A stretch of DNA of 64,000 bases from Methanobacterium sp. (lineage in GTDB: Archaea; Methanobacteriota; Methanobacteria; Methanobacteriales; Methanobacteriaceae): contig JACRPY010000006.1 in the NCBI GenBank assembly GCA_016222945.1, positions 334,787 to 398,786 of the forward strand. Direction: 5' to 3'. The notes below the pieces were generated by a model. The model searched no databases. It worked only from the letters and a program-made list of their open reading frames with translations, and was not told where the DNA came from. This document shows, in pieces, positions 1-10,100 of the stretch (positions are counted from its first letter, which is position 1; each line of letters begins with the position of its first letter). The translations under genes were made by a program, and so were the position numbers.

Positions 1-66
1 CAGCTTTACAATCTTGTCTATAGGTTCATTTGGAACAAATTCAATACCAAATTTCATACTATTCAT
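1..66 (-). CDS. mer: F420-dependent methylene-H4MPT reductase, N-terminus only
   Basis: Only the first 22 codons are inside the window; the gene continues past base 1. The readable N-terminus contains MKFGIEFVPNEP followed by IDKIVKL, which I recognise as the conserved start of Mer, the coenzyme F420-dependent reductase that converts methylene- to methyl-tetrahydromethanopterin in methanogenesis. Two ATG codons are possible, at base 66 (MNSMKF) and base 57 (MKFGIEF). A GAGGTGG ribosome-binding site lies about 4 bases before the first and 13 before the second, so I take the first, although most Mer proteins I remember begin at the second. The call rests on a short stretch, but a distinctive one. 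Confidence 0.85.
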   Translation of the reverse strand, partial: MNSMKFGIEFVPNEPIDKIVKL

Positions 67-312
67 TATACCACCTCTGCATGTTACTATGTACTTCATA
101 GTATATATAATGATTTATAATGTTATACAAAATTTAACTTTTAAAGTACCATGAAATACGCCTATCAATGAAGATATGATGAATTTAATTGAAAATTCTT
201 TTTAAACTAAAAACAAAACAATAAAATAAGCTATTTAATCGAAAATAGGTAAAAAGAGATTCATGTAAAAAGAGAATAGAAATTCAGAAATTATAAATTT
301 ATTATATTAACC

Positions 313-735
313 TTATTTGATGGTTGCTAACCAGTTAACTACTTCATCTGCGATATCATCTGAAATATCTTCAATCAGATCTTTTTCACTCCAGCCGCAT
401 ACTTCTGATTCATCAATATCGCCAACAACATCTTCCATACGTTCCTGGTCACTGTAGGTTCCCATTTCGGATTTACAAAAACTAAAATCATTGTCGTGAT
501 TTTCAAAGAGAACATCCCATTTTTTTGTATCTCTAAGCTCCCAATACCAATAATAATTTTTAACAGTTTCTTCTTCGGGGTCCTGCTTATCTGGGTTTTC
601 TTCTTCTTCATAACCAACAATTAACACAATATTATTATCTAAATATATATGTTTTTCCCAAACATCCTTATCTTCGTGCATACGTTCTAATTCTGTTTCT
701 TCTATCATATCTACAAGTTCTTTTTTGTCAATCAT
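313..735 (-). CDS. hypothetical acidic protein, 140 aa
   Basis: I do not recognise this protein. It is very acidic, with many Glu and Asp and patches such as YEEEENPDKQDPEEE, and has aromatic stretches such as YYWYWELRD and a C-terminal segment ending VVNWLATIK. There is no signal peptide or membrane segment. A longer reading from a TTG at base 750 exists, but the GGGGGAT ribosome-binding site lies inside that extension and sits about 7 bases before the ATG at 735, so the ATG is the better start. It stands alone between mer and a gene on the other strand. Function unknown. Confidence 0.7.
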   Translation of the reverse strand: MIDKKELVDMIEETELERMHEDKDVWEKHIYLDNNIVLIVGYEEEENPDKQDPEEETVKNYYWYWELRDTKKWDVLFENHDNDFSFCKSEMGTYSDQERMEDVVGDIDESEVCGWSEKDLIEDISDDIADEVVNWLATIK

Positions 736-930
736 TTTTAAATCCCCCAAGATGAAAATATTATACGAAGTTAGACAATAATTACGTTTTTTTCAAGAAA
801 CAATTACATTTCTTTATATATATTTATTTATTATCATTAATTAAGATTTTTACATTAGCCTTTACCATTTTTTTGAAACTTTTTTTCCTAAATTAAATAT
901 TATTTTATTAAAAGTAATACCAGTAACAAA

Positions 931-940
931 AAATTTATAC
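931..940 (+). promoter_or_regulatory. possible TATA box for the gene at 963
   Basis: The sequence AAATTTATAC is preceded by an A-rich stretch resembling a BRE. It sits about 25 bases before the ATG at 963, the usual TATA-to-start distance in archaea. No ribosome-binding site precedes that ATG, so a leaderless transcript is possible. This is inference from spacing only. Confidence 0.35.
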
Positions 941-962
941 CAATAAGAACATAGCGTAATGT

Positions 963-1490
963 ATGTTTTTATGGTCATTTCTAGATTTTTTAAATCTTAA
1001 CATAATTAGTTTTATATTAACATTAATTACCATATGCATAGTTTCTTATGGAGTATACGTGTCCAGAAAAAGTTATAAAATACTTAATACTCACATAAAA
1101 CTTAAAATTTTAACTGATGAAGAGTCCATAAAGAGCGGAAGTAAAAAAGAGACTATAATTCTATATATAATGAACTTAAGTGATCAAAGTCATGGTATTA
1201 TAGAGGGAGGATTTATTACAAGAGGTTTAAAGCATAACTTCGGAGATATAAGCCTTAATTTGAATGGAACACCCTTATTTGTTACACATAAACGGATTAA
1301 TGATCGGGTAGTTCTTGATAAAACTGAAGTTTTTAATTATTTTAACAAGGAAGGTTATAAAGGTAAAATTAAAATAAAGGCTTTTTTAGTGGATGATTTT
1401 GGAAATGAATATAGGAGCGATTCTGTAATTCTTAATCTAAACAATATGGAAATTAAATTCGCTAAATTTCATGCATTTAATTTTTTATAA
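963..1490 (+). CDS. hypothetical protein with one N-terminal membrane segment, 175 aa
   Basis: I do not recognise this protein. Residues about 12-35 form a strongly hydrophobic helix (IISFILTLITICIVSYGVYV) followed by basic residues (SRKSYK), so the N-terminus is probably a membrane anchor with the rest in the cytoplasm. The remaining 140 residues look like a beta-rich soluble domain (segments such as ETIILYIMNLSDQS and KIKIKAFLVDDFGNEY). No Shine-Dalgarno is visible; a TATA-like element about 25 bases upstream suggests leaderless translation. It is isolated between two minus-strand genes. Function unknown. Confidence 0.6.
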   Translation: MFLWSFLDFLNLNIISFILTLITICIVSYGVYVSRKSYKILNTHIKLKILTDEESIKSGSKKETIILYIMNLSDQSHGIIEGGFITRGLKHNFGDISLNLNGTPLFVTHKRINDRVVLDKTEVFNYFNKEGYKGKIKIKAFLVDDFGNEYRSDSVILNLNNMEIKFAKFHAFNFL

Positions 1491-1601
1491 TTATGGAAAA
1501 GCTTCTTAATATTACAATTTTTTTCAAATTAAGATATTAATCTTTATCTTATAAAATTAAAAAAAAAGATTTTTTTATTTAAGGATCTTCAAGTGTTTCA
1601 T

Positions 1602-1874
1602 TTATTTGTTGAGTTGTATTTCAATTGCTGAAACGTTACTGTTTGATCCTTCCCTGTTTGATACTTCTTCTGTGCTGATAGCGATTGATCCAAGTTCTAC
1701 ATCTAAAATAAACTTGTTTCTTACAATTTCTGCTACATCGACTGCTCTCGAAATGGCTCTTCCTCTGGCTTTCAACATTACTTCAGATGTTCCACTGTTC
1801 ATTTGAGTCACCACAGCTAACACGTAATTCATTACTGGTTTTGTTCCTATGTACACTACATTTTCTTCTGACAT
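1602..1874 (-). CDS. albA: Alba family DNA/RNA-binding chromatin protein
   Basis: This 90-residue protein is Alba (Sac10b), a small dimeric nucleic-acid-binding protein that coats archaeal DNA and RNA. The sequence begins MSEENVVYIGTKPVMNYV with the conserved basic residue Lys12 in the GTKPVMNYV motif, then KARGRAISRAVDVAEIVRN, the helix bearing the arginines that contact nucleic acid. Length matches the family. I chose the ATG at 1874 because GGAGG lies 8 bases upstream; a TTG at 1889 would place that site inside the gene. It is monocistronic. The identification is firm. Confidence 0.95.
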   Translation of the reverse strand: MSEENVVYIGTKPVMNYVLAVVTQMNSGTSEVMLKARGRAISRAVDVAEIVRNKFILDVELGSIAISTEEVSNREGSNSNVSAIEIQLNK

Positions 1875-2045
1875 CACTTTTACCTCCAAGAAATAATGAT
1901 TATTATAAGATTTGGCGTATTATTATATACAACCTTCGATTTTAAGGTCATAATAATTGAAAATTTTTGTTTGAGTTTTTAGCAAAATAGAGTTTAAATT
2001 TGACTAGGGAATGTTTTTTAAGCTTATATGCGAAAATTATTTATT

Positions 2046-2348
2046 TTATATTCTTTTATCAGGAATTCTTTGATGATCAGAAGCACCTTTTCCAGGTGTG
2101 TCATCAACATACTTTTTAGGTACTTTTTTGGACTTTTTATCTGGTAGTGGCCTTATAAGTCCACGTTCCATAGAATAGCCTTCTTTCAGCAAGTTATCTA
2201 AAACTTCCTTGAAATCTGCCCTTGATAATTCAGGGAATTCACGTTTTAAGTTAATATATAATTTTTTTTCAAGATAAACGCCATTATGATCTTTTAAGAG
2301 CTCGTTGGCTTTTGTTTCTATTAAGGATAGCTTATCATTATCAGTCAT
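2046..2348 (-). CDS. hypothetical small protein, 100 aa
   Basis: I do not recognise this family. The first two thirds (residues 1-65) look all-helical, ending with DFKEVLDNLLKEGYSMERGLIRPLP, which has the pattern of a small winged-helix or helical domain. The last 35 residues are Lys- and Pro-rich and probably disordered (KKSKKVPKKY). The protein is basic overall at its C-terminus, so nucleic-acid binding is conceivable but unproven. The ATG at 2348 has GGAGAT about 7 bases upstream. It lies downstream of the operon that ends at 2554 on the same strand, separated by about 200 bases. Confidence 0.6.
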   Translation of the reverse strand: MTDNDKLSLIETKANELLKDHNGVYLEKKLYINLKREFPELSRADFKEVLDNLLKEGYSMERGLIRPLPDKKSKKVPKKYVDDTPGKGASDHQRIPDKRI

Positions 2349-2553
2349 ATTTTATCTCCAGGATAACCTCTAATTTAGAGGTTTGTAAATTAATCATTAT
2401 TTTAATTGTATATGTTTTTTATAAATAATGTATTTTTATTTAGTTTTAATCCAGAACCATATCAGACTTTAATGGGTACTTAAAGTTATCACAGAGAATT
2501 TCAGAAGATTACTGAATAAAGTAAAAGCTTTAAAAAAAACTTTTCATGAGTGT

Positions 2554-4497
2554 TTATTTTTTATATTCCATAATAAGCATTGTAATATCATCAAACTGTT
2601 CTCTATCCCTTACAAAAATATTAATTTTATCCTGGACATAAAATAACAACTCTTTAAGACTGGAATCCTTCTTAGTATTCATAATTTTTAGCAACCTTAA
2701 ATCTCCAAATAATTCATCATCACAATTAATAGCTTCTGTTACACCATCAGTATACAAATAGATTCTATCTCCCTGTTCTAACGTAATCTCCTCTTGATAA
2801 TATTTGATGTTCTCCATACCTGCTAAAACAAACCCTGGTTTTGATTTTAGCCAATTATAATCTTTATTCGCATGTTTTAAGAGTGGGAGATTATGTCCGG
2901 CATTAACATAGGTAAATTTACCAGTTTCTATTTCTAAAATGCCCATCCATGCAGTTACAAACATGTTTTCATCATTTCCTTCACATAACTGATTATTAAC
3001 TGTTGCAAATACTTCTTCCGGATTTTTTCCAAGTTGTGCCTGGGTTTTAATCAATGTTTTTGCAATTACCATAAATAATGCTGCAGGTACGCCTTTTCCA
3101 GAGACATCTGCAATTACAATTGCTAAATGGTTTTCATCTATCAAAAAGAAATCATAAAAATCTCCACCAACCTCTTTTGCAGGTATATTGGTTGCATAAA
3201 TATCGAATTCATCCTGACCAGGAAAAGCAGGGAATTTTCGAGGTAACATGTCCGCTTGTATTTTTTTTGCAACATTTAACTCTGTATTTATCCTTTCTTT
3301 TTCAGCAGTGACTTTTTCCAGGTTTTTAATATATATCTCTAAATCTCTGGTCATTTTTTCAAATGAAAGGGCTAAAATCCCAACTTCACTTTCATCTGTT
3401 GCATAATGTTCGAATTTGGATATAATCTGGCTACTATCTGCTATTTTGGAATCGCTAACATAATTTTTGGCAATATCTGATATTGATTCTATGGGGGTTG
3501 TGATATTTTTTTCTATGTACCATAAAAATCCGATTGAAGAGATATAAAAAACAGAAAGTATTAGAGTAATGTTTAAGTAAACAGACTCCCAAAACCCGTT
3601 TCCTATAGCCGAAACAGTAAAAAATGATCTAATCCCTGTTAATATGGCAATAATCGTGCCAATAATAATAAAAATTACAATTAACTTTTCTGTTAGGGAG
3701 ATCTTTATTTCAGCTGTCTTTTCCTTTACTTCTTTCGTAATTGGCTTGAAAACATATGCTGCAATTAACAAATAAAATATAATTCCTATAGTCATTCCCC
3801 AAGTGTCAGTTGCAGTAACTACTGAATAGATACCATAAATGATACCAATTATAGCTGCCGTTATCAGCATTCCGTCAAATATGTTAGGTGGTATCAATAT
3901 CTTCTTTGTTTTACTTGGTTTATACATTGAAATACCATAAAGATTAGCTCCAATGATAATTAAAGTTCCCAAAATTATAGAAAAATCAAAGTTATTAAAT
4001 GCAAATATCAATGTTGTAAACGAAACTAAGTTATATAGTCCTAATCCGTCCATTAAAAATCCAAGTAATCCTGCCATGATAGATGAAGTTATAAATATGA
4101 TTATTACAAATTTTGTTAGATTTTTCACAGTATTTAATCGTGGTAGGCTGTTATCTTCACCAATATTCCATGTGTACCATAATTTGTAAGGGATATAGCC
4201 ATACAGGAACTGTGCAATAAAACTAACAATATAGATTTCTGGAGGGTAGCCTGCTATTAAATCTGATGCCAAATTTCCAAGAGCTGCCCCTGCTGCTCCC
4301 CATGGGCCAAAAACCAACCCTAAAGCAGGAGGTAATGCACTGGCAGGACGTAATTCTGTTACAGAGATTATTTGAAAGAAATAATGAAATGGAACTGTTA
4401 AAATAAAAGTGATTAAACTGGAAATAACTAATCGCTTAACATTGGATTTAATGCCAGAATTATTCATTTTAATCAGTATATCCTCTTTAATAAGCAT
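2554..4497 (-). CDS. membrane-bound RsbU/SpoIIE-type serine phosphatase
   Basis: This 647-residue protein is the likely phosphatase arm of a partner-switch circuit. Residues 20-250 carry several hydrophobic segments, a second hydrophobic pair lies at 268-325, a HAMP-like linker at about 326-385, a coiled coil at 385-412, and a PP2C/SpoIIE catalytic domain at 412-647. Metal-binding acidic motifs are visible: GGDFYD at 444, ADVSGKG at 463, YTDGV at 582 and DDIT at 636. In the family, such enzymes dephosphorylate a STAS protein. The start ATG directly abuts the stop codon of the upstream kinase gene (TAG then ATG) without its own ribosome-binding site, so translation is probably coupled. It is the last gene of the NRPS operon. 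The N-terminal membrane region may sense a ligand, but its ligand is unknown. Confidence 0.85.
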   Translation of the reverse strand: MLIKEDILIKMNNSGIKSNVKRLVISSLITFILTVPFHYFFQIISVTELRPASALPPALGLVFGPWGAAGAALGNLASDLIAGYPPEIYIVSFIAQFLYGYIPYKLWYTWNIGEDNSLPRLNTVKNLTKFVIIIFITSSIMAGLLGFLMDGLGLYNLVSFTTLIFAFNNFDFSIILGTLIIIGANLYGISMYKPSKTKKILIPPNIFDGMLITAAIIGIIYGIYSVVTATDTWGMTIGIIFYLLIAAYVFKPITKEVKEKTAEIKISLTEKLIVIFIIIGTIIAILTGIRSFFTVSAIGNGFWESVYLNITLILSVFYISSIGFLWYIEKNITTPIESISDIAKNYVSDSKIADSSQIISKFEHYATDESEVGILALSFEKMTRDLEIYIKNLEKVTAEKERINTELNVAKKIQADMLPRKFPAFPGQDEFDIYATNIPAKEVGGDFYDFFLIDENHLAIVIADVSGKGVPAALFMVIAKTLIKTQAQLGKNPEEVFATVNNQLCEGNDENMFVTAWMGILEIETGKFTYVNAGHNLPLLKHANKDYNWLKSKPGFVLAGMENIKYYQEEITLEQGDRIYLYTDGVTEAINCDDELFGDLRLLKIMNTKKDSSLKELLFYVQDKINIFVRDREQFDDITMLIMEYKK

Positions 4498-4911
4498 CTA
4501 ACTATTTAATTTCTTTTGAATGGTTAAAATATTCTTTCCATCCTTATATTCATATGCAATATTGTCCACGTTCTTTTTAATCAGGAGAATTCCTAATCCT
4601 CCAACTTTTTTTTCTTTTATTTCCAAAGAAATATCGGAATTTTCATTTTTTAATGGATTATATGGGATTCCACAGTCTATAAACTGTACTGTAATCTGTA
4701 AAGGATTTTTATTTATATTACAGCAAATTAATACTTCTCCATCTTCTGATTCATAAGCATAATTTGCAATATTTACATATGCTTCTTCAATTGAAAGTTC
4801 AAGCTGCAATAGTGCTTTTATATTGTACTCTACAGAATCTAATTCTTTAATTACAAAATCCAATACATTCTGTAGGTTTTCTATTTTTGCAGGTACTGTT
4901 ATTTTATTCAT
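4498..4911 (-). CDS. RsbW/SpoIIAB-like ATP-binding anti-sigma kinase
   Basis: This 137-residue protein has the GHKL ATPase fold of anti-sigma factor serine kinases. The N box is visible at 41-50 (IEEAYVNIAN), the G1 box at 79-85 (DCGIPYN) and the G2 box at 104-110 (GGLGILL). In bacteria such proteins bind a sigma factor and phosphorylate a STAS partner. Archaea have no sigma factors, so the target here must be different. The gene lies between the STAS gene and the phosphatase, giving the complete kinase, antagonist and phosphatase set in one transcription unit. The family call is firm; the partner is unknown. Confidence 0.88.
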   Translation of the reverse strand: MNKITVPAKIENLQNVLDFVIKELDSVEYNIKALLQLELSIEEAYVNIANYAYESEDGEVLICCNINKNPLQITVQFIDCGIPYNPLKNENSDISLEIKEKKVGGLGILLIKKNVDNIAYEYKDGKNILTIQKKLNS

Positions 4912-5015
4912 AAATACCTATCTTTTCTAAATTTGTTACTATTTGGAAAATTACAATATTATAACCAATTACAGTAATATTTTAGTTTATATCCTGATTT
5001 ATATATCATTTAACG

Positions 5016-5312
5016 TTATCTAATTGTTAAAATATCTATAAATCCTGTAGCTTCAAAAACTTCCATAACGAAATCATTTACATTCTCAATTACCATATTA
5101 CCTTGCTTATTCATTACTTTTTGTGTTGAAAGAACTACACGAAGTCCTGCACTTGAAATATATTTTAATTCTTCAAAATCCAAAACCAATTCTGTAACAT
5201 TTGGAAGATCTTTTTTTAACTCGTTTTCTAACTCCGGTGCTGTGTTAGTGTCCAGTCTACCGTCTAATCTAATTATTAACTTATCTTCTTCTAATATTTT
5301 ATCAATATTCAT
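5016..5312 (-). CDS. STAS-domain anti-anti-sigma-like protein
   Basis: This 98-residue protein is a single STAS domain like SpoIIAA/RsbV. It has the expected beta-alpha pattern (LIIRLDGRLDTNTAPELENEL) and the phosphorylatable serine motif YISSAGLRVVL at about residues 50-60. In the family, the unphosphorylated form binds the RsbW kinase and releases its target. A strong GGGGG ribosome-binding site precedes the ATG. It lies about 60 bases after the MATE gene and 100 bases before the kinase gene, in the same orientation. The likely partners are the kinase at 4498 and perhaps the kinase-like tail of the MATE protein. Confidence 0.9.
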   Translation of the reverse strand: MNIDKILEEDKLIIRLDGRLDTNTAPELENELKKDLPNVTELVLDFEELKYISSAGLRVVLSTQKVMNKQGNMVIENVNDFVMEVFEATGFIDILTIR

Positions 5313-5375
5313 GATTTTCCCCCTATATGAACTTTTTAGATATTTTACAATAAATCTATTAAAAAGCTAATTATT

Positions 5376-7118
5376 CTATCTCTTTATTGTAATAACTGTA
5401 CTGTTTAAACCTATAAGTCTGGCATAACTTATATTATCTGCCATCTTTTGTAATACATCAATATTTTCAAATGAATCTTTTTCTTCAGCCAAATAAGTTG
5501 ATGGATTAAATTCAACCCCTGAATCTTTAAAAGAAATTGTTATTTCATCTTCTCCTATTTTGGATATAATATCAATACATTCTATTTCATTATGATTATA
5601 TTTTATTGTATTTACAGCCATCTCCTCAATGGTAAGACCTATACGTAATGCTATTTTTTCATCTACCCCATTTTCTTTTGCAAAGTTAATCAATTTTTCA
5701 GATAATCCTACTGCATCATCAATGGAATTTTCTATGGTCACATCCAGAGTAGGTGCATCCTCATGATTTCCCAATAAGAAAAATCCTGAAAGCTTCCCAT
5801 GGGAGCGTTTAGCAATTGTCTTTGTTACAAAGTATATCATTATAATTGTGACTATTTCAGCTATTAAGAATGATATCCAAATCCCATCAGCACCCATAAC
5901 TCCAGAGAGTATATATGCAGATATTACAGGGATTAAAAGGCCTTCTGTTAATGAAATTATAAATGATAGTTTCTTTCTAAGTATTGCCTGTGTATAGAAC
6001 ATCATTAAAAATGTTATACCTGTACCGATAATACTTAATGAAAATATTCGTATAGCGTTGATTCCCACAGCAATGTCGACTGGATCGTTTACACCGAATA
6101 AATTTAATAATGTGGTGGGGAATGCCAGTAATATTATTGTAAATACAGTTCCTGATAATAAAACTATTTTAAGGGATCTGTTAATAGTGAATTTTACTCC
6201 TGAATAATCTTTTTCTTGGAAGTATATGGAGACTATAGGGGACATTGATTGAGCAGTTCCAATTAAAAATATGTATATTATAAAAAGACAGTTGTAACAC
6301 ACTGCAAAGGCTGTTAAACCAGGTTTACCTATTACAAGGAATATGAGTGTATTGAAAAAGAATAGTTTTAAAGTTAAGAATAGTTGTCCAGATGCTGCAG
6401 GGAATCCTGATGATATAATATCCCATATTGAGGATAATTTACATTTTGTTAGGGATATTAGGTGTAATGTCCGATCTTTAGCAAAGAAATATTGCATTAC
6501 AAATATAGTGCCGACTGTGTATCCGGTTATTGTAGCAAGAGCAGCTCCTTGTATATCCATACCTAAAACTAATATATAAAATAGGTCCATTATTAGGTTC
6601 ACCACATTTGCAAGTAGAAGAGCATAAAATGATAGCCTAGGTTTCCCGTCTGCTCGTATAAAATAGGCAATTCCCATTAAAATAAATAGGAAAGGTGATC
6701 CTAAGAGATATACTCCTAAAAATTTCTTAACCAATATTGCAAGTGCGGGATTGGTGGTGAGTGCACCAACAATGTTATTTAGGAAGAGTAGTCCGAAAAC
6801 AGAGAACATTAATCCAATAATTAATAACATGAGCATGGAAATGGTAAAATACATGTCTCCTTTTTCTTCTTTTCGCTCTGCTTTTGAAACAGATGCAAGT
6901 AGAGAACCTCCTAAACCAACCATCCAATAAATCAAATTAATAAATGTGATTATTGGAGCAATAAGGGCCATAGCGGAAATATTAATTGGTCCTAAGAAGT
7001 TACCTACCATTAAAGTGTCTACAAACGTACTTATGTTCATAGCCATTGACATCAATAAAGTAGGTAAGAAAAATTCCTTAAATTTTTCAGATATTAATTT
7101 ATAATTTCTTTCGTACAT
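5376..7118 (-). CDS. MATE-family exporter fused to an RsbW-like ATPase domain
   Basis: This 580-residue protein has two parts. Residues 1-440 form a MATE-type multidrug exporter with about 12 hydrophobic segments, starting with the family-like ISTFVDTLMVGNFLGPINISA. Residues 455-580 form a GHKL/HATPase_c_2 domain like RsbW, with an N box (IEEMAVNTIKYNHN at 497) and a G1 box (DSGVEFNP at 532). The expected glycine-rich G2 box is replaced by FENIDVLQKMADNISY, so ATP binding may be weakened. MATE proteins are usually about 450 residues, so the tail is a true addition. GAGGAG lies just before the ATG. The gene begins 9 bases after the NRPS stop codon, so it probably exports the NRPS product, with the tail linking export to the Rsb switch. 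Confidence 0.88.
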   Translation of the reverse strand: MYERNYKLISEKFKEFFLPTLLMSMAMNISTFVDTLMVGNFLGPINISAMALIAPIITFINLIYWMVGLGGSLLASVSKAERKEEKGDMYFTISMLMLLIIGLMFSVFGLLFLNNIVGALTTNPALAILVKKFLGVYLLGSPFLFILMGIAYFIRADGKPRLSFYALLLANVVNLIMDLFYILVLGMDIQGAALATITGYTVGTIFVMQYFFAKDRTLHLISLTKCKLSSIWDIISSGFPAASGQLFLTLKLFFFNTLIFLVIGKPGLTAFAVCYNCLFIIYIFLIGTAQSMSPIVSIYFQEKDYSGVKFTINRSLKIVLLSGTVFTIILLAFPTTLLNLFGVNDPVDIAVGINAIRIFSLSIIGTGITFLMMFYTQAILRKKLSFIISLTEGLLIPVISAYILSGVMGADGIWISFLIAEIVTIIMIYFVTKTIAKRSHGKLSGFFLLGNHEDAPTLDVTIENSIDDAVGLSEKLINFAKENGVDEKIALRIGLTIEEMAVNTIKYNHNEIECIDIISKIGEDEITISFKDSGVEFNPSTYLAEEKDSFENIDVLQKMADNISYARLIGLNSTVITIKR

Positions 7119-7127
7119 TTGGGCTCC

Positions 7128-10100
7128 TCAATTAAAGAAATTCATCTCTTTAAGGTACTGTATAAACATTACAAGGTATTCATCACTTATTAAAGGCCAT
7201 TTATATCCTAAACGATATAAAATTTGTATTGTATAATTATTTACAACAGAAACCAGGGCACGCCCTTTACCTTTACCCATACCAACAGCAGTTACAAGTC
7301 CTGAAATTGCTTCTTGTTTTGATTCATCTTCCATAGCTTCAGCAAATGCAATTTTAAATTCATCTTCTTCTGCACCTTCAATGTCAAGGCCCACCGAATT
7401 CATGATTTCTATAATATCGGCAATGTAGATATTGTGGTTATTGTAAGTATGGAATAATGTACATTCTTTAGGAGTTCTTGCTAATGTTAAAATTGCTCTT
7501 GCAGTACTATCTATTGGTGTAAGCTCTACTTCTCCTCCTAATGTAGAGTAAGGTACTTTTCCAATGGCACCATATGCCTTTAAACGGTTAATAAACCCAT
7601 TAGTTTCAAAGTTAATCTGGAATTCACTATCTGATTGTCTGGCCATTAGATTACCGGCACGCATAATTTTACCGTTCAATCCGTTACTAACAGCTTCTAA
7701 TACAACACGTTCAGCTTTGAATTTACTGCTAAGATACTTATTATCCAATGCCTGGCCCACATATAATGTTTGTTCATCAAATATAGTGTCTAATGGTGGG
7801 AAATTATCTACACTTTCTCCAGCAACACTTGTTGTTGAAACCTGTATAAATTTACAACCTTTCTGCATGCAGAATTCAACACCATTAACCACACCACCTA
7901 TGTTAATATCTTCAATTTGAGTTCCTGAAGCGAAATGCTTTACATTTGCAGCACAATTAATAACAGTGTCTATAGGAAGCGGTAAAGACTTTTCAAAGTC
8001 AGATTTATTTGTAATATCTCCTTCGATTATATGAATCCGCAAACCAAACAACTCTTCATAATTTTTACTGAAGTAATAGAAGAGAAGGGTTTTTAAACGT
8101 TCTTCAGGAGTTGTACGCCTTCCTTTTCTAAGCATACAGTAAATAGAGCCTGTTTCGTTTTCTAAGAAGTCATGTAAAACATGTATTCCTAAAAATCCAG
8201 TTGCACCAGTAAGTAAAACATTTCCAAGCTCCTCTTTTTCTCCATTTACAAAATTCTCTATAGTATTTTTTTCTAAAATCTCATTAATGCTGTCGTATGA
8301 ATAATCTTCATGTTCTTCTGCAGATTCTTCTGCACCTGTTATGAAATTAGCTAAATCACGAGGAGTAGGATGTGCAAAAACATCACCATACTTTATTTCA
8401 TATCCTTCATTCATTGCTTCAATTGTAATTTTAGTAACTAAAAGCGATGTACCTCCTAAATCAAAGAAATTATCAGTTGCCCCTATTTTAGGCATACTTA
8501 ATATCTCCTGGAATATTTCTGCAAAGAATTCCTCAACATCATTTTCTGGAGCAACATAATCTTTCTCTGCTAAAACAGGTTCTGGAAGCGCTTTAACATC
8601 AGTTTTACCATTAGGAGTTTGAGGTAACTCATCAATTTGCATAAATATTGTGGGAACCATATATTTAGTTAATCTCTTCTTTAATTCATCCCTTAAACCA
8701 TCAACACTGATTTCATGGTCACCAGTGAAATATGCACATAAATGATCATTAGATTGTACCTGTTTAACAACTACAACAACAGATTTGACACCATTATACT
8801 CTGAAATTGCATTTTCAATTTCGCCAATCTCAATCCTCAATCCTCGAAGCTTAATTTGATTATCAAGCCTGCCTAAAATGGAATACTCACCATTCTTTTC
8901 TTTCTTGGCAAAGTCTCCAGTTCTATAATAACTACGACCATCAATCATCACAAAACTCTTATCGGTAAGTTCATCTTTATTCCAGTAACCTCTAGAAACC
9001 CCCACACCAGCTACATACAATTCGCCCACAACACCAGAAGGCAAAGGATTACTATCCATATCCATAACTCTTTCAGCAACGTTTAATAATGGTTTACCAA
9101 CAGTAATGTTATCGTCAGGGACGTGTTTGGTGTTACATGAAATTGTGGTTTCTGTTGGACCATATACATTGTATATTTCTCCATCAGTACAATTTTGGAG
9201 CATTTTATGTAATTGTAAAGGATATTTCTCTCCAGCTACAGTAATCACCGTACAATCAGCTAATACATCACTTATACCATCAATTTCCAAATATTGTAGC
9301 ATTCGGGAAGGTGTTGCACTAAAAGAATCTGCATTTGTCCGTTTGAATAATTTTATAAGCTCTAATGGATTGTTAGCTTCTTCCTCATTGGCAAAGACCA
9401 AAGTCACACCATTCATAAGGGGAATAAAGGCTTCATGTAGGAAAAGATCAAAAGATACAGTTGCTATAGAAATGATTTTATCTACTTTATTAACAAAGGC
9501 ATGTGCATAGCAATTTTCCGGGTCAGGAGATACATAATTTGTTATGTTATCATGAGTTAACATTACTCCTTTTGGGTTTCCTGTAGAACCAGATGTATAA
9601 ATGAGATAACATAGATTTTCAGGTGATAATTCAGGATTTGGATTTTCTTCGTTCTCTTCCTGGAGTAATTCATCAATATCCAATGCATTAGGTATATCTG
9701 CCTTGGTAATGATATATTTTGCATTACTATCCTCTAAAACATATTCTATCCTATCTTCTGGAAATTCAGGGTCAACAGGAATGAATGCACAGCCTGCTTT
9801 CATAATACCCAGTATGGTGGCGATAAGGCGGCTGTCACGTTTTAACATGAACATAATTCTATCTTCAACATTTACGCCAAGTTTAATCAGGGCATTGGCA
9901 ATACGATTAGCTTTTTTATTTAATTCATCATAAGTAAACTCCCCGTCTTCAGCGATTAAAGCAATTTCATTTTTATGTAATTCTGCCTGTTTTTCAAAGA
10001 CTTTATTCAATAATTGTTCTTCCACAGGGTTTATTTTGAAGTCTTCAGCATCTTCTTTGTCTATAATGGAAATATCTTTAATTAATGCCTTAGGATTTTC

